Source of the DNA: Ureibacillus galli
GTDB taxonomy: Bacteria > Bacillota > Bacilli > Bacillales_A > Planococcaceae
Reading direction: 5' to 3'
DNA: 64,000 nucleotides
Assembly (NCBI RefSeq): GCF_014836845.1
Contig: NZ_JACSQA010000016.1
Span: 19,391-83,390 of the forward strand
The notes below the pieces were generated by a model. That model saw only the letters and a list, made by a program, of their open reading frames with translations, was not told the origin of the DNA and did not search any database. A program made the position numbers and the translations under genes. This document shows, one piece after another, positions 20,111-30,886 of the stretch (its first letter is position 1; each line of letters starts with the position of its first letter).

Positions 20111-20235
20111 TTATAATAATCGGGCAGGAGAAATCATTTCTGCCTGCCCATTATTTAAATACATTATTAATTTTTAAAATTAATGTTGAGCTTCGGAAAG
20201 TCTCAGAGGACTTATACTAAAGGGAGGTAGGCTCC

Positions 20236-23200
20236 TTGATAGATGTTAATGAATTTGAATATATGAAAATCGGTTTAGCTTCACCGGATAAGATTCGTTC
20301 ATGGTCATATGGAGAAGTAAAAAAACCTGAAACTATTAACTATCGTACTTTAAAACCAGAAAAAGATGGTCTGTTCTGTGAACGTATTTTCGGACCTACA
20401 AAAGACTGGGAATGTCACTGTGGTAAATACAAACGTGTTCGCTATAAAGGCGTAGTTTGTGACCGTTGTGGTGTAGAAGTTACTCGTGCAAAAGTTCGCC
20501 GTGAACGTATGGGGCATATTGAACTTGCAGCACCTGTATCTCATATTTGGTACTTCAAAGGAATTCCAAGCCGTATGGGACTTATCCTTGATATGTCTCC
20601 ACGTGCATTGGAAGAAGTGATTTACTTTGCATCATACGTTGTAATCGAAGCTGGTGATTCTAGCTTAGATAAAAAACAACTTTTATCTGAAAAGGAATAC
20701 CGTGCATACCGTGAAAAATTCGGTAATAGCTTCGAAGCAGCAATGGGTGCAGAAGCAATTAAAAAACTTCTTGAACAAATCGACTTAGAAGAAGAAACAA
20801 CTTCTTTAAAAGAAGAGTTGAAAACTGCTCAAGGTCAACGTCGCACTCGTGCAATCAAACGCCTTGAAGTAATCGAATCATTCCGTAACTCTGGTAACAA
20901 GCCAGAATGGATGATTTTAGACGTACTTCCAGTAATTCCACCAGAGCTTCGTCCGATGGTGCAATTAGATGGTGGCCGTTTTGCTACTTCTGACTTGAAC
21001 GATTTATATCGTCGAGTAATTAACCGTAACAACCGTTTAAAACGTCTACTTGACCTTGGTGCTCCAAGCATTATTGTTCAAAACGAAAAACGTATGTTAC
21101 AAGAAGCGGTTGACGCATTAATTGATAATGGTCGTCGTGGTCGTCCTGTTACAGGACCTGGTAACCGTCCTTTAAAATCCCTATCACATATGTTAAAGGG
21201 GAAACAAGGTCGTTTCCGTCAAAACTTACTTGGTAAACGTGTAGACTATTCTGGTCGTTCCGTTATCGTAGTAGGTCCAAACTTAAAAATGTACCAATGT
21301 GGTCTTCCAAAAGAAATGGCGATCGAGTTATTCAAGCCTTTCGTTATGAAAGAACTTGTTGAACGTGGTCTAGCTCATAACATTAAAAGTGCAAAACGTA
21401 AAATTGAGCGTATGCACAATGAAGTATGGGACGTTTTAGAAGATGTCATCCGTGAACATCCAGTGTTACTTAACCGTGCACCGACTCTTCACAGACTTGG
21501 TATTCAAGCATTCGAGCCTACATTAGTAGAAGGTCGTGCGATTCGTTTACACCCATTAGTATGTACAGCATACAATGCTGACTTCGATGGTGACCAAATG
21601 GCGGTCCACGTTCCATTATCAGCTGAAGCACAAGCAGAAGCTCGTTTACTTATGTTAGCAGCTCAAAACATCTTAAACCCGAAAGATGGTAAACCAGTTG
21701 TTACTCCATCTCAAGATATGGTATTAGGTAACTATTACTTAACGCTTGAGCGTGCAGGTGCTCGCGGTGAAGGTTCTGTATTCTATGGTACTGACGAAGT
21801 ATTAATTGCATACCAAACTGGTAATGTACATTTACACACTCGTATTGCTGTAAAGGCAAGTTCATTAAATAACCCTACGTTTACAGAAGAACAAAATAAA
21901 CAGTTCTTATTAACAACAGTAGGTAAGGTAATTTTCAACGAAATTCTTCCTGAATCATTCCCTTATATTAATGAACCGACAGCTGTGAATTTAGAACAAA
22001 AAACACCTGAGAAATACTTCACAACGTTAACAATTGATGAAGAAACATTAAAAGAACTAGAGGCAACGGAAGGTTACAATGATCTTTCAGAAAGTGAAAA
22101 AGTAGAAGCGCAACGTCAAGCTGTGTTACAAAAACACTTTGCTTCTGTTAAAACAATTAGCCCATTCCGTAAAAAATTCTTAGGAAATATCATTGCGGAA
22201 GTATTTAAACGATTCCATATTACAGAAACGTCTAAAATGCTTGACCGTATGAAAGACTTAGGATTTAAATATTCAACTAAAGCTGGTATTACGGTTGCTA
22301 TCTCAGATATCGTTGTATTACCTGAAAAAGTTGAAATTTTAGAAGAAGCACAGAAAAAAGTAGATAAAGTAATGGTTCAATTCCGCCGTGGTTTAATTAC
22401 GGAAGAAGAACGTTATGATCGTGTTATCTCAAGTTGGTCTGCTGCCAAAGATGAAATTCAGTCTAAACTGATGGACTCTTTACCGGATACAAACCCAATC
22501 TTCATGATGAGTGACTCCGGTGCCCGTGGTAACGCATCTAACTTTACGCAACTTGCGGGTATGCGTGGATTAATGGCCAACCCAGCTGGACGTATCATTG
22601 AACTTCCAATCAAATCTTCATTCCGTGAAGGTTTAACAGTATTGGAATACTTCATCTCTACTCACGGTGCTCGTAAAGGTTTAGCCGATACAGCATTAAA
22701 AACTGCGGACTCAGGTTACTTAACTCGTCGTTTAGTAGACGTTGCCCAAGATGTCATCGTACGTGAAGACGATTGTGGTACTGACCGTGGCTTAACAATC
22801 GGTGCTTTAATGGAAGGTACTGAAGTAATTGAAACTTTAGAAGAGCGTATTATTGGTCGTCATACGAAGAAAACAATTCGTCACCCAGAAACAGGTGCGG
22901 TTATTTTAGAGCGTGATCAATTAATTACTCAAGATGCAGCTCGTGAAATTGAAGATGCTGGCATTAAAGAAGTGACAATTCGTTCTGCATTCACATGTAA
23001 TACAAAACATGGCGTATGTAAAAAATGTTATGGTATCAACTTAGCAACTGGTGAAGAGGTTGAAGTAGGTGAAGCGGTAGGTATTATCGCTGCTCAATCA
23101 ATCGGTGAACCAGGTACACAGTTAACAATGCGTACATTCCATACAGGTGGGGTTGCTGGTAACGATATTACACAAGGTCTTCCACGTATTCAGGAGATTT

Positions 23201-23919
23201 TCGAAGCTCGTAATCCTAAAGGGCAATCTGTTATCTCTGAAATTTCAGGTACTGTTTCTGAGATTGAAGAAATTCGTGAAGGCTTAAAAGAAATTACAAT
23301 CCAAGGTGAAATCGAAACACGTAAGTACCAAGCGCCGTACAACGCTCGCTTAAAAGTACAATTAGGTGATGCGATTAAACCTGGTCAAGTTTTAACTGAA
23401 GGTTCTATCGATCCAAAACAATTATTAAAAGTTAAGGACGTAGCAACTGTTCAAGAATATTTATTAAAAGAAGTGCAAAAAGTATACCGTATGCAAGGGG
23501 TAGAAATTGGAGACAAACATATCGAAGTAATGGTACGACAAATGCTTCGTAAAGTTCGTGTTATTGAAGCGGGTGATACGGAGTTATTACCAGGTTCATT
23601 ACTTGATATCCACCAATTCACTGAAGCAAATAAGGATGCGATTATTAACGGTAAAGTTCCTGCAACTTGTCGTCCTGTCATCCTTGGTATTACAAAAGCA
23701 TCTCTTGAAACAGAATCATTCTTATCCGCTGCATCGTTCCAAGAAACAACTCGTGTATTAACGGATGCTGCTATTAAAGGTAAACGTGATGAGCTTCTTG
23801 GTCTGAAAGAAAATGTTATTATCGGTAAACTAGTTCCGGCTGGTACTGGTATGCAACGTTATCGTCAGATTCGTATTGAGGAAACAGAAGCGGTAGAAGA
23901 ATTGACATCTGCAGAATAA
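20236..23919 (+). CDS. rpoC: DNA-directed RNA polymerase subunit beta'
   Basis: Largest catalytic subunit. The zinc-finger [20 protein letters not shown], the absolutely conserved magnesium site NADFDGDQM and the C-terminal second zinc site ([13 protein letters not shown]) are all present. The 1227 residues are somewhat longer than the roughly 1200 of B. subtilis; the extra length seems to lie in the C-terminal half. Translation starts at TTG 20236 after AGGGAGGTAGG with 6-nt spacing, so both large polymerase subunits use TTG starts. A GC-rich terminator follows. Confidence 0.99.
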   Translation: MIDVNEFEYMKIGLASPDKIRSWSYGEVKKPETINYRTLKPEKDGLFCERIFGPTKDWECHCGKYKRVRYKGVVCDRCGVEVTRAKVRRERMGHIELAAPVSHIWYFKGIPSRMGLILDMSPRALEEVIYFASYVVIEAGDSSLDKKQLLSEKEYRAYREKFGNSFEAAMGAEAIKKLLEQIDLEEETTSLKEELKTAQGQRRTRAIKRLEVIESFRNSGNKPEWMILDVLPVIPPELRPMVQLDGGRFATSDLNDLYRRVINRNNRLKRLLDLGAPSIIVQNEKRMLQEAVDALIDNGRRGRPVTGPGNRPLKSLSHMLKGKQGRFRQNLLGKRVDYSGRSVIVVGPNLKMYQCGLPKEMAIELFKPFVMKELVERGLAHNIKSAKRKIERMHNEVWDVLEDVIREHPVLLNRAPTLHRLGIQAFEPTLVEGRAIRLHPLVCTAYNADFDGDQMAVHVPLSAEAQAEARLLMLAAQNILNPKDGKPVVTPSQDMVLGNYYLTLERAGARGEGSVFYGTDEVLIAYQTGNVHLHTRIAVKASSLNNPTFTEEQNKQFLLTTVGKVIFNEILPESFPYINEPTAVNLEQKTPEKYFTTLTIDEETLKELEATEGYNDLSESEKVEAQRQAVLQKHFASVKTISPFRKKFLGNIIAEVFKRFHITETSKMLDRMKDLGFKYSTKAGITVAISDIVVLPEKVEILEEAQKKVDKVMVQFRRGLITEEERYDRVISSWSAAKDEIQSKLMDSLPDTNPIFMMSDSGARGNASNFTQLAGMRGLMANPAGRIIELPIKSSFREGLTVLEYFISTHGARKGLADTALKTADSGYLTRRLVDVAQDVIVREDDCGTDRGLTIGALMEGTEVIETLEERIIGRHTKKTIRHPETGAVILERDQLITQDAAREIEDAGIKEVTIRSAFTCNTKHGVCKKCYGINLATGEEVEVGEAVGIIAAQSIGEPGTQLTMRTFHTGGVAGNDITQGLPRIQEIFEARNPKGQSVISEISGTVSEIEEIREGLKEITIQGEIETRKYQAPYNARLKVQLGDAIKPGQVLTEGSIDPKQLLKVKDVATVQEYLLKEVQKVYRMQGVEIGDKHIEVMVRQMLRKVRVIEAGDTELLPGSLLDIHQFTEANKDAIINGKVPATCRPVILGITKASLETESFLSAASFQETTRVLTDAAIKGKRDELLGLKENVIIGKLVPAGTGMQRYRQIRIEETEAVEELTSAE

Positions 23920-23952
23920 ATATACAATTCAAATGTATATTGATATAAAAAT

Positions 23953-23987
23953 CCCCCGGGAGAAGACAATTCTCCCGGAAGGATTTT
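23953..23987 (+). terminator. Terminator after rpoC
   Basis: A 9-bp GC-rich stem (23956-23964 with 23970-23978), flanked by an outer ATCC/GGAT pairing, runs into TTTT. It ends the rpoBC transcript before the ybxF promoter. Confidence 0.8.
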
Positions 23988-23997
23988 ATAAAAATAT

Positions 23998-24026
23998 TTG
24001 ACAGTTTAAATTGATAGTGTTAATAT
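23998..24026 (+). promoter_or_regulatory. Promoter of the ybxF-rpsL-rpsG-fusA operon
   Basis: Consensus TTGACA (23998-24003), a 17-bp spacer and TAATAT (24021-24026) with a TGT extended -10, about 45 nt before ybxF. Confidence 0.8.
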
Positions 24027-24071
24027 ACTTAAGGTTGATAGTTAACTGTCTGTACTTTGGAGGATATGAAA

Positions 24072-24323
24072 ATGTCTTATGAAAGAGTAGAACAGGCTAG
24101 TAAAACAATCATAGGTACAAAGCAAGCAGTGAAAGCAATCCGCGCTGGTCAAGTTATAGAGCTTTTTGTAGCACTTGATGCAGACAGTTGGGTAACCGAT
24201 CCAGTAATTGTTCTTGCGAAAGAAGTCGGCGTACCAGTGAGTCTCGTCGAGTCTAAAAAAGAACTTGGCAAAGCTTGTGGTATTCATGTTGGAGCTGCGG
24301 TTGTTGCAATTACTGCAAGATAG
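24072..24323 (+). CDS. ybxF: K-turn-binding ribosomal L7Ae-like protein YbxF
   Basis: An 83-residue L7Ae/L30e-fold protein that binds kink-turn RNA; in B. subtilis it associates with ribosomes. The family core appears as [16 protein letters not shown] and the C-terminal [14 protein letters not shown]. The ATG at 24072 (MSYERVEQ) follows GGAGGA with 7-nt spacing; an upstream TTG at 24057 precedes that site and is rejected. It is first in the operon with S12, S7 and EF-G. Confidence 0.93.
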   Translation: MSYERVEQASKTIIGTKQAVKAIRAGQVIELFVALDADSWVTDPVIVLAKEVGVPVSLVESKKELGKACGIHVGAAVVAITAR

Positions 24324-24418
24324 TTTTTGTGTAAAAAACACAAAGACTTTGTTTTTACCCTAAAAATGAACCACCTGGATGTGTGGTATTAAGGAATAAA
24401 TGAAGGGAGGAAAAACCG

Positions 24419-24838
24419 ATGCCTACAATTAACCAATTGGTACGTAAGCCTCGTAAATCCAAAGTAACGAAATCAAATTCACCAGCGTTAAACAAGGGAT
24501 ATAACAGCTTTAAAAAATCTTTAACAGATGTTAATTCTCCTCAAAAACGTGGGGTTTGTACTCGTGTTGGTACTATGACACCTAAAAAACCAAACTCAGC
24601 GTTACGTAAATATGCTCGTGTACGCTTAACTAACCAAATCGAAGTTACAGCTTACATTCCTGGTGAAGGTCACAACTTACAAGAACACAGCGTAGTATTA
24701 ATCCGCGGTGGACGTGTAAAAGACTTACCAGGGGTACGTTACCATATCGTACGTGGTGCTCTTGATACTGCTGGTGTAAACGGCCGTATGCAATCTCGTT
24801 CTCTATATGGTACAAAACGTCCAAAAGAGAAAAAATAA
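24419..24838 (+). CDS. rpsL: 30S ribosomal protein S12
   Basis: Decoding-centre protein. The 139 residues include [17 protein letters not shown] and [17 protein letters not shown]. The lysines that mutate in streptomycin resistance are wild type, so sensitivity is expected. The ATG at 24419 follows GAAGGGAGG. It is followed by rpsG and fusA in the classical str operon order. Confidence 0.98.
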   Translation: MPTINQLVRKPRKSKVTKSNSPALNKGYNSFKKSLTDVNSPQKRGVCTRVGTMTPKKPNSALRKYARVRLTNQIEVTAYIPGEGHNLQEHSVVLIRGGRVKDLPGVRYHIVRGALDTAGVNGRMQSRSLYGTKRPKEKK

Positions 24839-24981
24839 TTTAATTGCTTGAAATAAATGTATGCCTTTTTCGTCGTAATGGGTTTTGAATTATTTAACGT
24901 GCGCACGGTTCATAATCCAAACGAAATAAAAGAGCGACTTGATACTATAAAAATAGATAATCGTTGAAAGGAGGAAAACAC

Positions 24982-25452
24982 ATGCCTCGTAAAGGTCCTG
25001 TTTCCAAACGTGACGTGTTACCAGATCCAATTTATAATTCAAAACTAGTAACTCGTTTAATCAATAAAATGATGATTGATGGTAAAAGAGGTACTTCTCA
25101 AAAGATCTTATACGGTGCGTTCGAATTAGTAAAAGAACGTTCTGGTAAAGATCCAATCGAAGTATTTGAAGCTGCATTAAATAACGTAATGCCAGTTCTT
25201 GAAGTACGTGCTCGCCGTGTTGGTGGTTCTAACTACCAAGTACCGGTTGAAGTTCGTCCAGAACGTCGTATTACTTTAGGTCTTCGTTATTTAGTTAACT
25301 ATTCTCGTCTTCGTGGTGAAAAAACGATGGAAGAACGTTTAGCTAACGAAATTCTTGATGCATCTAACAACACTGGTGCTTCAGTGAAAAAACGCGAAGA
25401 TATGCATAAAATGGCAGAAGCAAACAAAGCATTCGCACACTATCGTTGGTAA
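24982..25452 (+). CDS. rpsG: 30S ribosomal protein S7
   Basis: Primary assembly protein of the 30S head. The 156 residues have normal length and motifs ([34 protein letters not shown]). The start is ATG 24982, 6 nt after AAAGGAGGA; an in-frame ATG at 24964 precedes the ribosome site. S7 is the translational repressor of this operon in E. coli; no equivalent site is obvious here, though a hairpin follows the gene. Confidence 0.98.
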   Translation: MPRKGPVSKRDVLPDPIYNSKLVTRLINKMMIDGKRGTSQKILYGAFELVKERSGKDPIEVFEAALNNVMPVLEVRARRVGGSNYQVPVEVRPERRITLGLRYLVNYSRLRGEKTMEERLANEILDASNNTGASVKKREDMHKMAEANKAFAHYRW

Positions 25453-25458
25453 TTTAGA

Positions 25459-25487
25459 CTACGTGCTAGCTGTTAGCTAGTACGTAG
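25459..25487 (+). promoter_or_regulatory. Hairpin between rpsG and fusA
   Basis: A 13-bp stem (25459-25471 with 25475-25487, one G-U) with a 3-nt loop begins 7 nt after the rpsG stop. No T run follows, so it is probably an RNA-processing or stability element and not a terminator. Confidence 0.7.
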
Positions 25488-25544
25488 GTTTAAATATATA
25501 TTCAACAATTAGTCGAAACCCAATATGGAAGGAGAAAATTTCCT

Positions 25545-27623
25545 ATGAAACGCGAATTCTCACTAGAGAATACACGTAATATTGGGATCATGGCTCATAT
25601 TGATGCTGGTAAAACAACAACAACTGAGCGTATCCTTTATTACACTGGTAAGATTCACAAAATCGGTGAAACTCACGAAGGTGCTTCTCAAATGGACTGG
25701 ATGGAGCAAGAACAAGAACGTGGTATTACAATCACTTCTGCTGCGACAACAGCTCAATGGAAAGGTAACCGCGTAAACATCATCGACACACCAGGACACG
25801 TAGACTTCACTGTAGAAGTTGAACGTTCATTACGTGTACTTGATGGTGCAGTAACAGTACTTGATGCTCAATCTGGTGTTGAGCCACAAACTGAAACTGT
25901 ATGGCGTCAAGCTACAACTTATGGTGTTCCTCGTATCGTTTTTGTTAACAAAATGGATAAAATCGGTGCGGATTTCTTGTACTCAGTGAATACTCTTCAC
26001 GATCGTTTACAAGCAAACGCTCACCCAATTCAATTACCAATCGGTGCTGAGGATGAATTCGAAGCAATTATCGATTTAGTTGAAATGAAAGCTACATTCT
26101 ATGGAGACGACCTTGGTACTAGTATCGAGGAACGTGAAATTCCTGAAGAATATAAAGCACAAGCTGAAGAATACCGTGAAAAATTAATTGAAGCGGTAGC
26201 TGAACTTGATGAAGAGCTTATGGAGAAATACTTCGCAGGTGAAGAAATCACTAAAGAAGAGCTTAAAGCTGGTATCCGTAAAGCAACTTTATCAGTAGAG
26301 TTCTACCCAGTTCTTTGTGGTACTGCATTCAAAAACAAAGGTGTTCAATTAATGCTTGATGCTGTAATTGATTACTTACCAGCTCCAACTGACGTTGAAG
26401 CGATTAAAGGTGTAGACCCTGATACTGGTGAAGAAATCGTTCGTCATTCAAGTGATGATGAGCCATTCTCTGCATTAGCATTTAAAGTTATGACTGACCC
26501 TTATGTTGGTAAATTAACTTTCTTCCGTGTGTACTCTGGTATTTTAGAATCAGGTTCATACGTACAAAACTCTACAAAAGGTAAGCGTGAACGTGTTGGA
26601 CGTATCCTTCAAATGCACGCTAACTCTCGTGAAGAAATTTCAAAAGTTTACGCGGGAGATATCGCAGCTGCTGTAGGTCTTAAAGATACAACAACTGGTG
26701 ACACTTTATGTGACGAGAAAAATCTTGTTATCTTAGAGTCTATGGAATTCCCAGAACCAGTTATTGATTTATCATTAGAACCAAAATCAAAAGCTGACCA
26801 AGATAAAATGAGCCAAGCTTTACAAAAGCTTCAAGAAGAAGATCCAACATTCCGTGCATACACAAACCAAGAAACTGGCCAAACAATTATTTCTGGTATG
26901 GGTGAACTTCACCTTGATATCATTGTTGACCGTATGAAACGTGAATTCAAAGTTGAAGCTAACGTAGGTGCTCCACAAGTTTCTTACCGTGAAACATTCC
27001 GTGGTTCAGCTCAAGTTGAAGGTAAATTCGTTCGCCAATCTGGTGGTCGTGGTCAATTCGGTCACGTTTGGATTGAATTCTCTCCAAACGAAGAAGGTAA
27101 AGGATTCGAATTCGAAAACGCAATCGTTGGTGGGGTAGTTCCTCGTGAATATATCCCAGCAGTAGAAGCTGGTTTAAGAGACGCTCTTGAAAATGGTGTA
27201 CTTGCTGGTTTCCCATTAATCGATATTAAAGCGAAATTATTCGATGGATCTTACCATGACGTTGACTCCAACGAGATGGCGTTCAAAATCGCTGCTTCTA
27301 TGGCACTTAAAAACGCAGTTTCTAAATGTAACCCAGTTCTTTTAGAGCCTGTAATGAAAGTAGAAGTAGTAATTCCTGAAGAATATCTTGGGGATATCAT
27401 GGGTAACATTACTTCTCGCCGTGGACGTGTAGAAGGTATGGAAGCTCGTGGTAATGCTCAAGTTGTTCGTGCAATGGTTCCACTTTCTGAAATGTTCGGA
27501 TATGCGACTACTTTACGTTCTGCTACTCAAGGTCGTGGTGTATTCTCAATGGTATTCGATCACTATGAAGAAGTGCCAAAATCAATTGCTGAAGATATCA
27601 TCAAAAAAAATAAAGGTGAATAA
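25545..27623 (+). CDS. fusA: Elongation factor G
   Basis: Translocase GTPase of protein synthesis. The 692 residues contain G1 [15 protein letters not shown], the switch II motif [18 protein letters not shown]4 [10 protein letters not shown] and the C-terminal domains IV-V ([27 protein letters not shown]). This is the canonical FusA and not the EF-G2 paralogue. The ATG at 25545 follows GGAAGGAGAA. Confidence 0.98.
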   Translation: MKREFSLENTRNIGIMAHIDAGKTTTTERILYYTGKIHKIGETHEGASQMDWMEQEQERGITITSAATTAQWKGNRVNIIDTPGHVDFTVEVERSLRVLDGAVTVLDAQSGVEPQTETVWRQATTYGVPRIVFVNKMDKIGADFLYSVNTLHDRLQANAHPIQLPIGAEDEFEAIIDLVEMKATFYGDDLGTSIEEREIPEEYKAQAEEYREKLIEAVAELDEELMEKYFAGEEITKEELKAGIRKATLSVEFYPVLCGTAFKNKGVQLMLDAVIDYLPAPTDVEAIKGVDPDTGEEIVRHSSDDEPFSALAFKVMTDPYVGKLTFFRVYSGILESGSYVQNSTKGKRERVGRILQMHANSREEISKVYAGDIAAAVGLKDTTTGDTLCDEKNLVILESMEFPEPVIDLSLEPKSKADQDKMSQALQKLQEEDPTFRAYTNQETGQTIISGMGELHLDIIVDRMKREFKVEANVGAPQVSYRETFRGSAQVEGKFVRQSGGRGQFGHVWIEFSPNEEGKGFEFENAIVGGVVPREYIPAVEAGLRDALENGVLAGFPLIDIKAKLFDGSYHDVDSNEMAFKIAASMALKNAVSKCNPVLLEPVMKVEVVIPEEYLGDIMGNITSRRGRVEGMEARGNAQVVRAMVPLSEMFGYATTLRSATQGRGVFSMVFDHYEEVPKSIAEDIIKKNKGE

Positions 27624-27673
27624 TTGAAATTTCATCTTGTATCAAGTATAAATAATTTGTAAGCTATGATTGA

Positions 27674-27701
27674 CTGGCTGAGAAGGGCCCTTATCAGCCA
27701 G
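27674..27701 (+). promoter_or_regulatory. Long hairpin between fusA and tuf
   Basis: An 8-bp stem (27674-27681 with 27694-27701) surrounds a 10-bp palindrome (27683-27692), so the whole 28 nt folds back on itself. It is followed by an A-rich stretch on this strand, so it does not resemble a standard terminator. It may be a processing site in the fusA-tuf message. Confidence 0.55.
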
Positions 27702-27752
27702 CAGTTATAACATAAAAAAATAATAAAAACACATATTAGGAGGCTAACTCTA

Positions 27753-28940
27753 ATGGCTAAAGAAAAATTTGACCGTTCGAAAACGCATGCTAACATTGGT
27801 ACAATCGGACACGTTGACCATGGTAAAACTACATTAACTGCTGCAATCGCTACTGTTCTTTCTAAAAAAATGGGTGGGGAAGCAAAATCATACGCTGATA
27901 TCGATAACGCTCCAGAAGAAAAAGAACGTGGTATCACAATCAACACTTCTCACGTAGAATATGAAACTGAAACTCGTCACTATGCACACGTTGACTGCCC
28001 AGGACACGCTGACTATGTTAAAAACATGATCACTGGTGCTGCTCAAATGGACGGCGGTATCTTAGTAGTATCTGCTGCTGATGGCCCAATGCCACAAACT
28101 CGTGAACACATCCTTTTATCACGTCAAGTAGGTGTACCTTACTTAGTAGTATTCTTAAACAAATGTGATATGGTTGACGACGAAGAACTATTAGAATTAG
28201 TTGAAATGGAAGTACGTGACTTATTATCTGAGTACGATTTCCCTGGAGACGATCTTCCAGTAATCAAAGGTTCTGCTCTTAAAGCTCTTGAAGGTGAACC
28301 AGAATGGGAAGAAAAAATCATCGAATTAATGGACGCTGTAGATAACTACATCCCAACTCCAGAACGTCAAACTGACAAACCATTCATGATGCCTGTTGAG
28401 GACGTATTCTCAATTACAGGTCGTGGTACAGTTGCTACTGGTCGTGTAGAACGCGGACAAGTAAAAGTTGGTGACGTTGTAGACATCATCGGTTTAGTTG
28501 AAGAACCAAAATCAACTACTGTAACTGGTGTTGAAATGTTCCGTAAATTATTAGACTATGCTGAAGCTGGTGACAACATCGGTGCTTTACTTCGTGGTGT
28601 TGCTCGTGAAGAAGTACAACGTGGTCAAGTATTAGCTAAACCAGGCTCAATCACTCCACACACTACTTTCAAAGCTGAAGTTTATGTATTATCAAAAGAA
28701 GAAGGTGGACGTCACACTCCATTCTTCTCAAACTACCGTCCTCAGTTCTACTTCCGTACAACTGACGTAACTGGTGTTATTAACTTACCTGAAGGCGTAG
28801 AAATGGTAATGCCTGGTGACAACATCGAAATGAACGTTGAATTAATCTCTCCAATCGCTCTTGAAGAAGGTACTAAATTCTCTATCCGTGAGGGTGGACG
28901 TACTGTTGGAGCTGGAGTAGTAGCTTCAATCCAAAAATAA
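27753..28940 (+). CDS. tuf: Elongation factor Tu
   Basis: Delivers aminoacyl-tRNA to the ribosome. The 395 residues carry G1 [36 protein letters not shown] and domains 2-3 ending [10 protein letters not shown]. Codon use is strongly biased, as expected for an abundant protein. The ATG at 27753 follows TTAGGAGG. A strong terminator follows, ending the str operon and bounding the accessory insert. Confidence 0.99.
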   Translation: MAKEKFDRSKTHANIGTIGHVDHGKTTLTAAIATVLSKKMGGEAKSYADIDNAPEEKERGITINTSHVEYETETRHYAHVDCPGHADYVKNMITGAAQMDGGILVVSAADGPMPQTREHILLSRQVGVPYLVVFLNKCDMVDDEELLELVEMEVRDLLSEYDFPGDDLPVIKGSALKALEGEPEWEEKIIELMDAVDNYIPTPERQTDKPFMMPVEDVFSITGRGTVATGRVERGQVKVGDVVDIIGLVEEPKSTTVTGVEMFRKLLDYAEAGDNIGALLRGVAREEVQRGQVLAKPGSITPHTTFKAEVYVLSKEEGGRHTPFFSNYRPQFYFRTTDVTGVINLPEGVEMVMPGDNIEMNVELISPIALEEGTKFSIREGGRTVGAGVVASIQK

Positions 28941-28964
28941 TTTTAGCCTAGCTAAATCCTTTGA

Positions 28965-29000
28965 CCAATTCGTGGGGACGCCTACGAATTGGTTTTTTTT
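28965..29000 (+). terminator. Terminator after tuf
   Basis: A perfect 9-bp stem (28965-28973 with 28984-28992) and eight T residues (28993-29000). Confidence 0.92.
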
Positions 29001-29031
29001 AACCTTTTATAAATGAAAGGGGTGTAGTAGG

Positions 29032-29060
29032 TTCAAACTAGGCCGAACAAATGTTACAAT
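29032..29060 (+). promoter_or_regulatory. Promoter of the two-component operon
   Basis: TTCAAA (29032-29037), a 17-bp spacer and TACAAT (29055-29060) with a TGT extended -10, 20 nt before the response regulator gene. Confidence 0.65.
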
Positions 29061-29080
29061 GATGGAAAAGGAGGATGATT

Positions 29081-29764
29081 ATGGTATTAAAAGTGTTGTT
29101 AATAGAAGATGATCCATCAATTTTTGAAATGATACAGGAACGGTTTGAAGGATGGCAAATGCAAGTCATTGGTCCTCCTGACTTTCAAAAAGTGATGGAT
29201 TATTTTATAGAAGAGCGACCACATTTAGTGATTATTGATATTCAATTACCTGCTTACGATGGTTTTCACTGGTGTAGAGAAATTCGCGATGTTTCTAAAG
29301 TTCCGATTGTATTTTTGTCCTCCAGGGACCATCCAATGGATATGGTAATGGCAATGCAAATGGGTGCCGATGATTTTGTACAAAAACCATTTAATATGGA
29401 TGTATTATTAGCCAAAGTACAAGCTATCTTACGACGTACATATGACTATGTGGAGGAACAATCAGAGCTTACTCGATGGAATGGGGCAACAGTTGACTAT
29501 GCAAAAGGTGTAGTCCGTTTTGGTGAGAAGGAATGTAGCTTAACGAAAAATGAATTGTTTATTTTACGGGGACTTCTTCAACATGTTGATAAAGTCGTTT
29601 CAAGAGATGATTTAATGCGAATGTTGTGGGATGATGAACGTTTTGTAAATGACAATACGCTTTCCGTAAATGTCAACAGACTTCGGTTAAAGCTTGAAGA
29701 GATTGGGTTAGACGATGTAATTATTACGAAAAAAGGGCTTGGCTATATGGCCGTTACTATATGA
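29081..29764 (+). CDS. BceR-like OmpR-family response regulator
   Basis: Response regulator of 227 residues. The receiver domain has the acidic pair IEDD near the N-terminus, the phosphoacceptor Asp in LVIIDIQLPAYDG and the lysine in VQKPFN. The C-terminal winged helix-turn-helix ends VNRLRLKLEEIG. The ATG at 29081 (MVLKVLLIED) follows AAAGGAGGA with 6-nt spacing. Its stop overlaps the kinase frame and a BceAB-like transporter follows, so this is a peptide-antibiotic-sensing module. In BceRS systems the regulator activates the transporter promoter when the transporter detects peptide; that role is inferred, and supported by the operator at 30781-30822. Confidence 0.92.
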   Translation: MVLKVLLIEDDPSIFEMIQERFEGWQMQVIGPPDFQKVMDYFIEERPHLVIIDIQLPAYDGFHWCREIRDVSKVPIVFLSSRDHPMDMVMAMQMGADDFVQKPFNMDVLLAKVQAILRRTYDYVEEQSELTRWNGATVDYAKGVVRFGEKECSLTKNELFILRGLLQHVDKVVSRDDLMRMLWDDERFVNDNTLSVNVNRLRLKLEEIGLDDVIITKKGLGYMAVTI

Positions 29765-29772
29765 GGGGGATT

Positions 29773-30783
29773 ATGTTTTTATTATTTTTACGAGAGAAAA
29801 TGGCATGGATTCTGTTCTTAGCCATACTCATTCTTTGTATTAACTTTCTGTTCTATTTAGACTTTGGTTTTTCAGGGATAAGTGTCTCCTATTTTAATAT
29901 TGTTATCATATCTCTTATTATCATTTTCTTAATTTGGCGTTATTTAAAAGAGACTCGGGAGTTTAAGAATTTCCTGGGAAATTTGTCGAATTCATCGGAT
30001 CTAGCATCTTTAGAGAATGTTCACTTATCTCCATTCCAAGAACGGTTCAAGAAACAAGTTTTAGAGGTGTATGAACAAAAGGATTTATTTATAAATGAAT
30101 CAAAGATTCAACTTCAAGAAAATGTCGATGACCTATTAGCATGGGTTCATGAAGTAAAAACACCTTTAACTGCTATGAAACTAATGATCGAGCAAACAAA
30201 TGATGAAAAATTACGTAAAAGACTTGAAAGTGAGTGGGTAAGGATTCATCTATTATTAGATCAACAACTTCATCATACAAGGCTTGCGACCATCGAGAAG
30301 GATAATCGCTTAGAAAAGATAACTTTGCGGGATATTGTATATAAAGAAATACGGGAATTCCAATCTTGGTGCTTAGAAAAAGGAATCGGTTTTCAAATTG
30401 AAGAATTGGAACAAGAAATTACAACGGATAAGAAATGGCTTGCCTTTATTGTTCGTCAAGTTTTATCAAATGCCATAAAGTATAGTCGGGAAAATGAAGA
30501 AGTCATTATTTTTACGGAAACAGATGCAAGCGGGCATTTATTACTTCATATTAAAGACTTTGGCATCGGTATCCAACAAGAAGATCTTCCTCGAATTTTT
30601 CAAAAGTCATATACGGGGACAATTGGAAGAGAGTCTGTTCAATCGACGGGAATGGGTCTCTATTTAGCAAAAAATGCAGCACTAAAATTAGGCATCCATA
30701 TTTCTGTGAAATCGCAAATAAATAAAGGTACAACCTTTACACTAAAATTTCCACAACAAAATGAATACCAAAATACGTGGTAG
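29773..30783 (+). CDS. BceS-like intramembrane-sensing histidine kinase
   Basis: Histidine kinase of 336 residues with two transmembrane helices close together (about residues 10-28 and 33-55) and almost no extracellular loop. That layout marks kinases that sense through a partner transporter. The phosphoacceptor motif is WVHEVKTPLTAMKL, the N box is RQVLSNAIKYS, and the G boxes are KDFGIGI and STGMGLYLAKNAA. I choose ATG 29773 (MFLLFLREKMAW), which matches the BceS N-terminus and follows GAGGGGG; an ATG at 29761 overlaps the regulator stop and is the alternative. Confidence 0.92.
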   Translation: MFLLFLREKMAWILFLAILILCINFLFYLDFGFSGISVSYFNIVIISLIIIFLIWRYLKETREFKNFLGNLSNSSDLASLENVHLSPFQERFKKQVLEVYEQKDLFINESKIQLQENVDDLLAWVHEVKTPLTAMKLMIEQTNDEKLRKRLESEWVRIHLLLDQQLHHTRLATIEKDNRLEKITLRDIVYKEIREFQSWCLEKGIGFQIEELEQEITTDKKWLAFIVRQVLSNAIKYSRENEEVIIFTETDASGHLLLHIKDFGIGIQQEDLPRIFQKSYTGTIGRESVQSTGMGLYLAKNAALKLGIHISVKSQINKGTTFTLKFPQQNEYQNTW

Positions 30784-30822
30784 ATGACAAAAATGTCACC
30801 TACCCTTTTATTTTGTCATCTA
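30781..30822 (+). promoter_or_regulatory. Bce-type response-regulator operator with three half-sites
   Basis: Directly after the kinase stop lies TGACA-AAAA-TGTCA (30785-30798), matching the published inverted repeat of BceR-like regulators (TNACA-N4-TGTNA type). A third half-site TGTCA lies at 30814-30818, 20 bp (two helical turns) from the second. The outer halves also form a perfect 12-bp inverted repeat (30781-30792 with 30811-30822). A likely -10, TAAAAT (30852-30857), has no good -35, as expected of an activated promoter. Confidence 0.8.
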
Positions 30823-30886
30823 GAACGAAGGCAGAAAAACAGTAGGGCAAGTAAAATGATAATAGATAATGAAAGGGGAGAAAAAA

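Noticed and set aside
24419..24838. Possible streptomycin-resistance change in rpsL
   Set aside because: The relevant lysines in [13 protein letters not shown] and the PGVRYH region are wild type.
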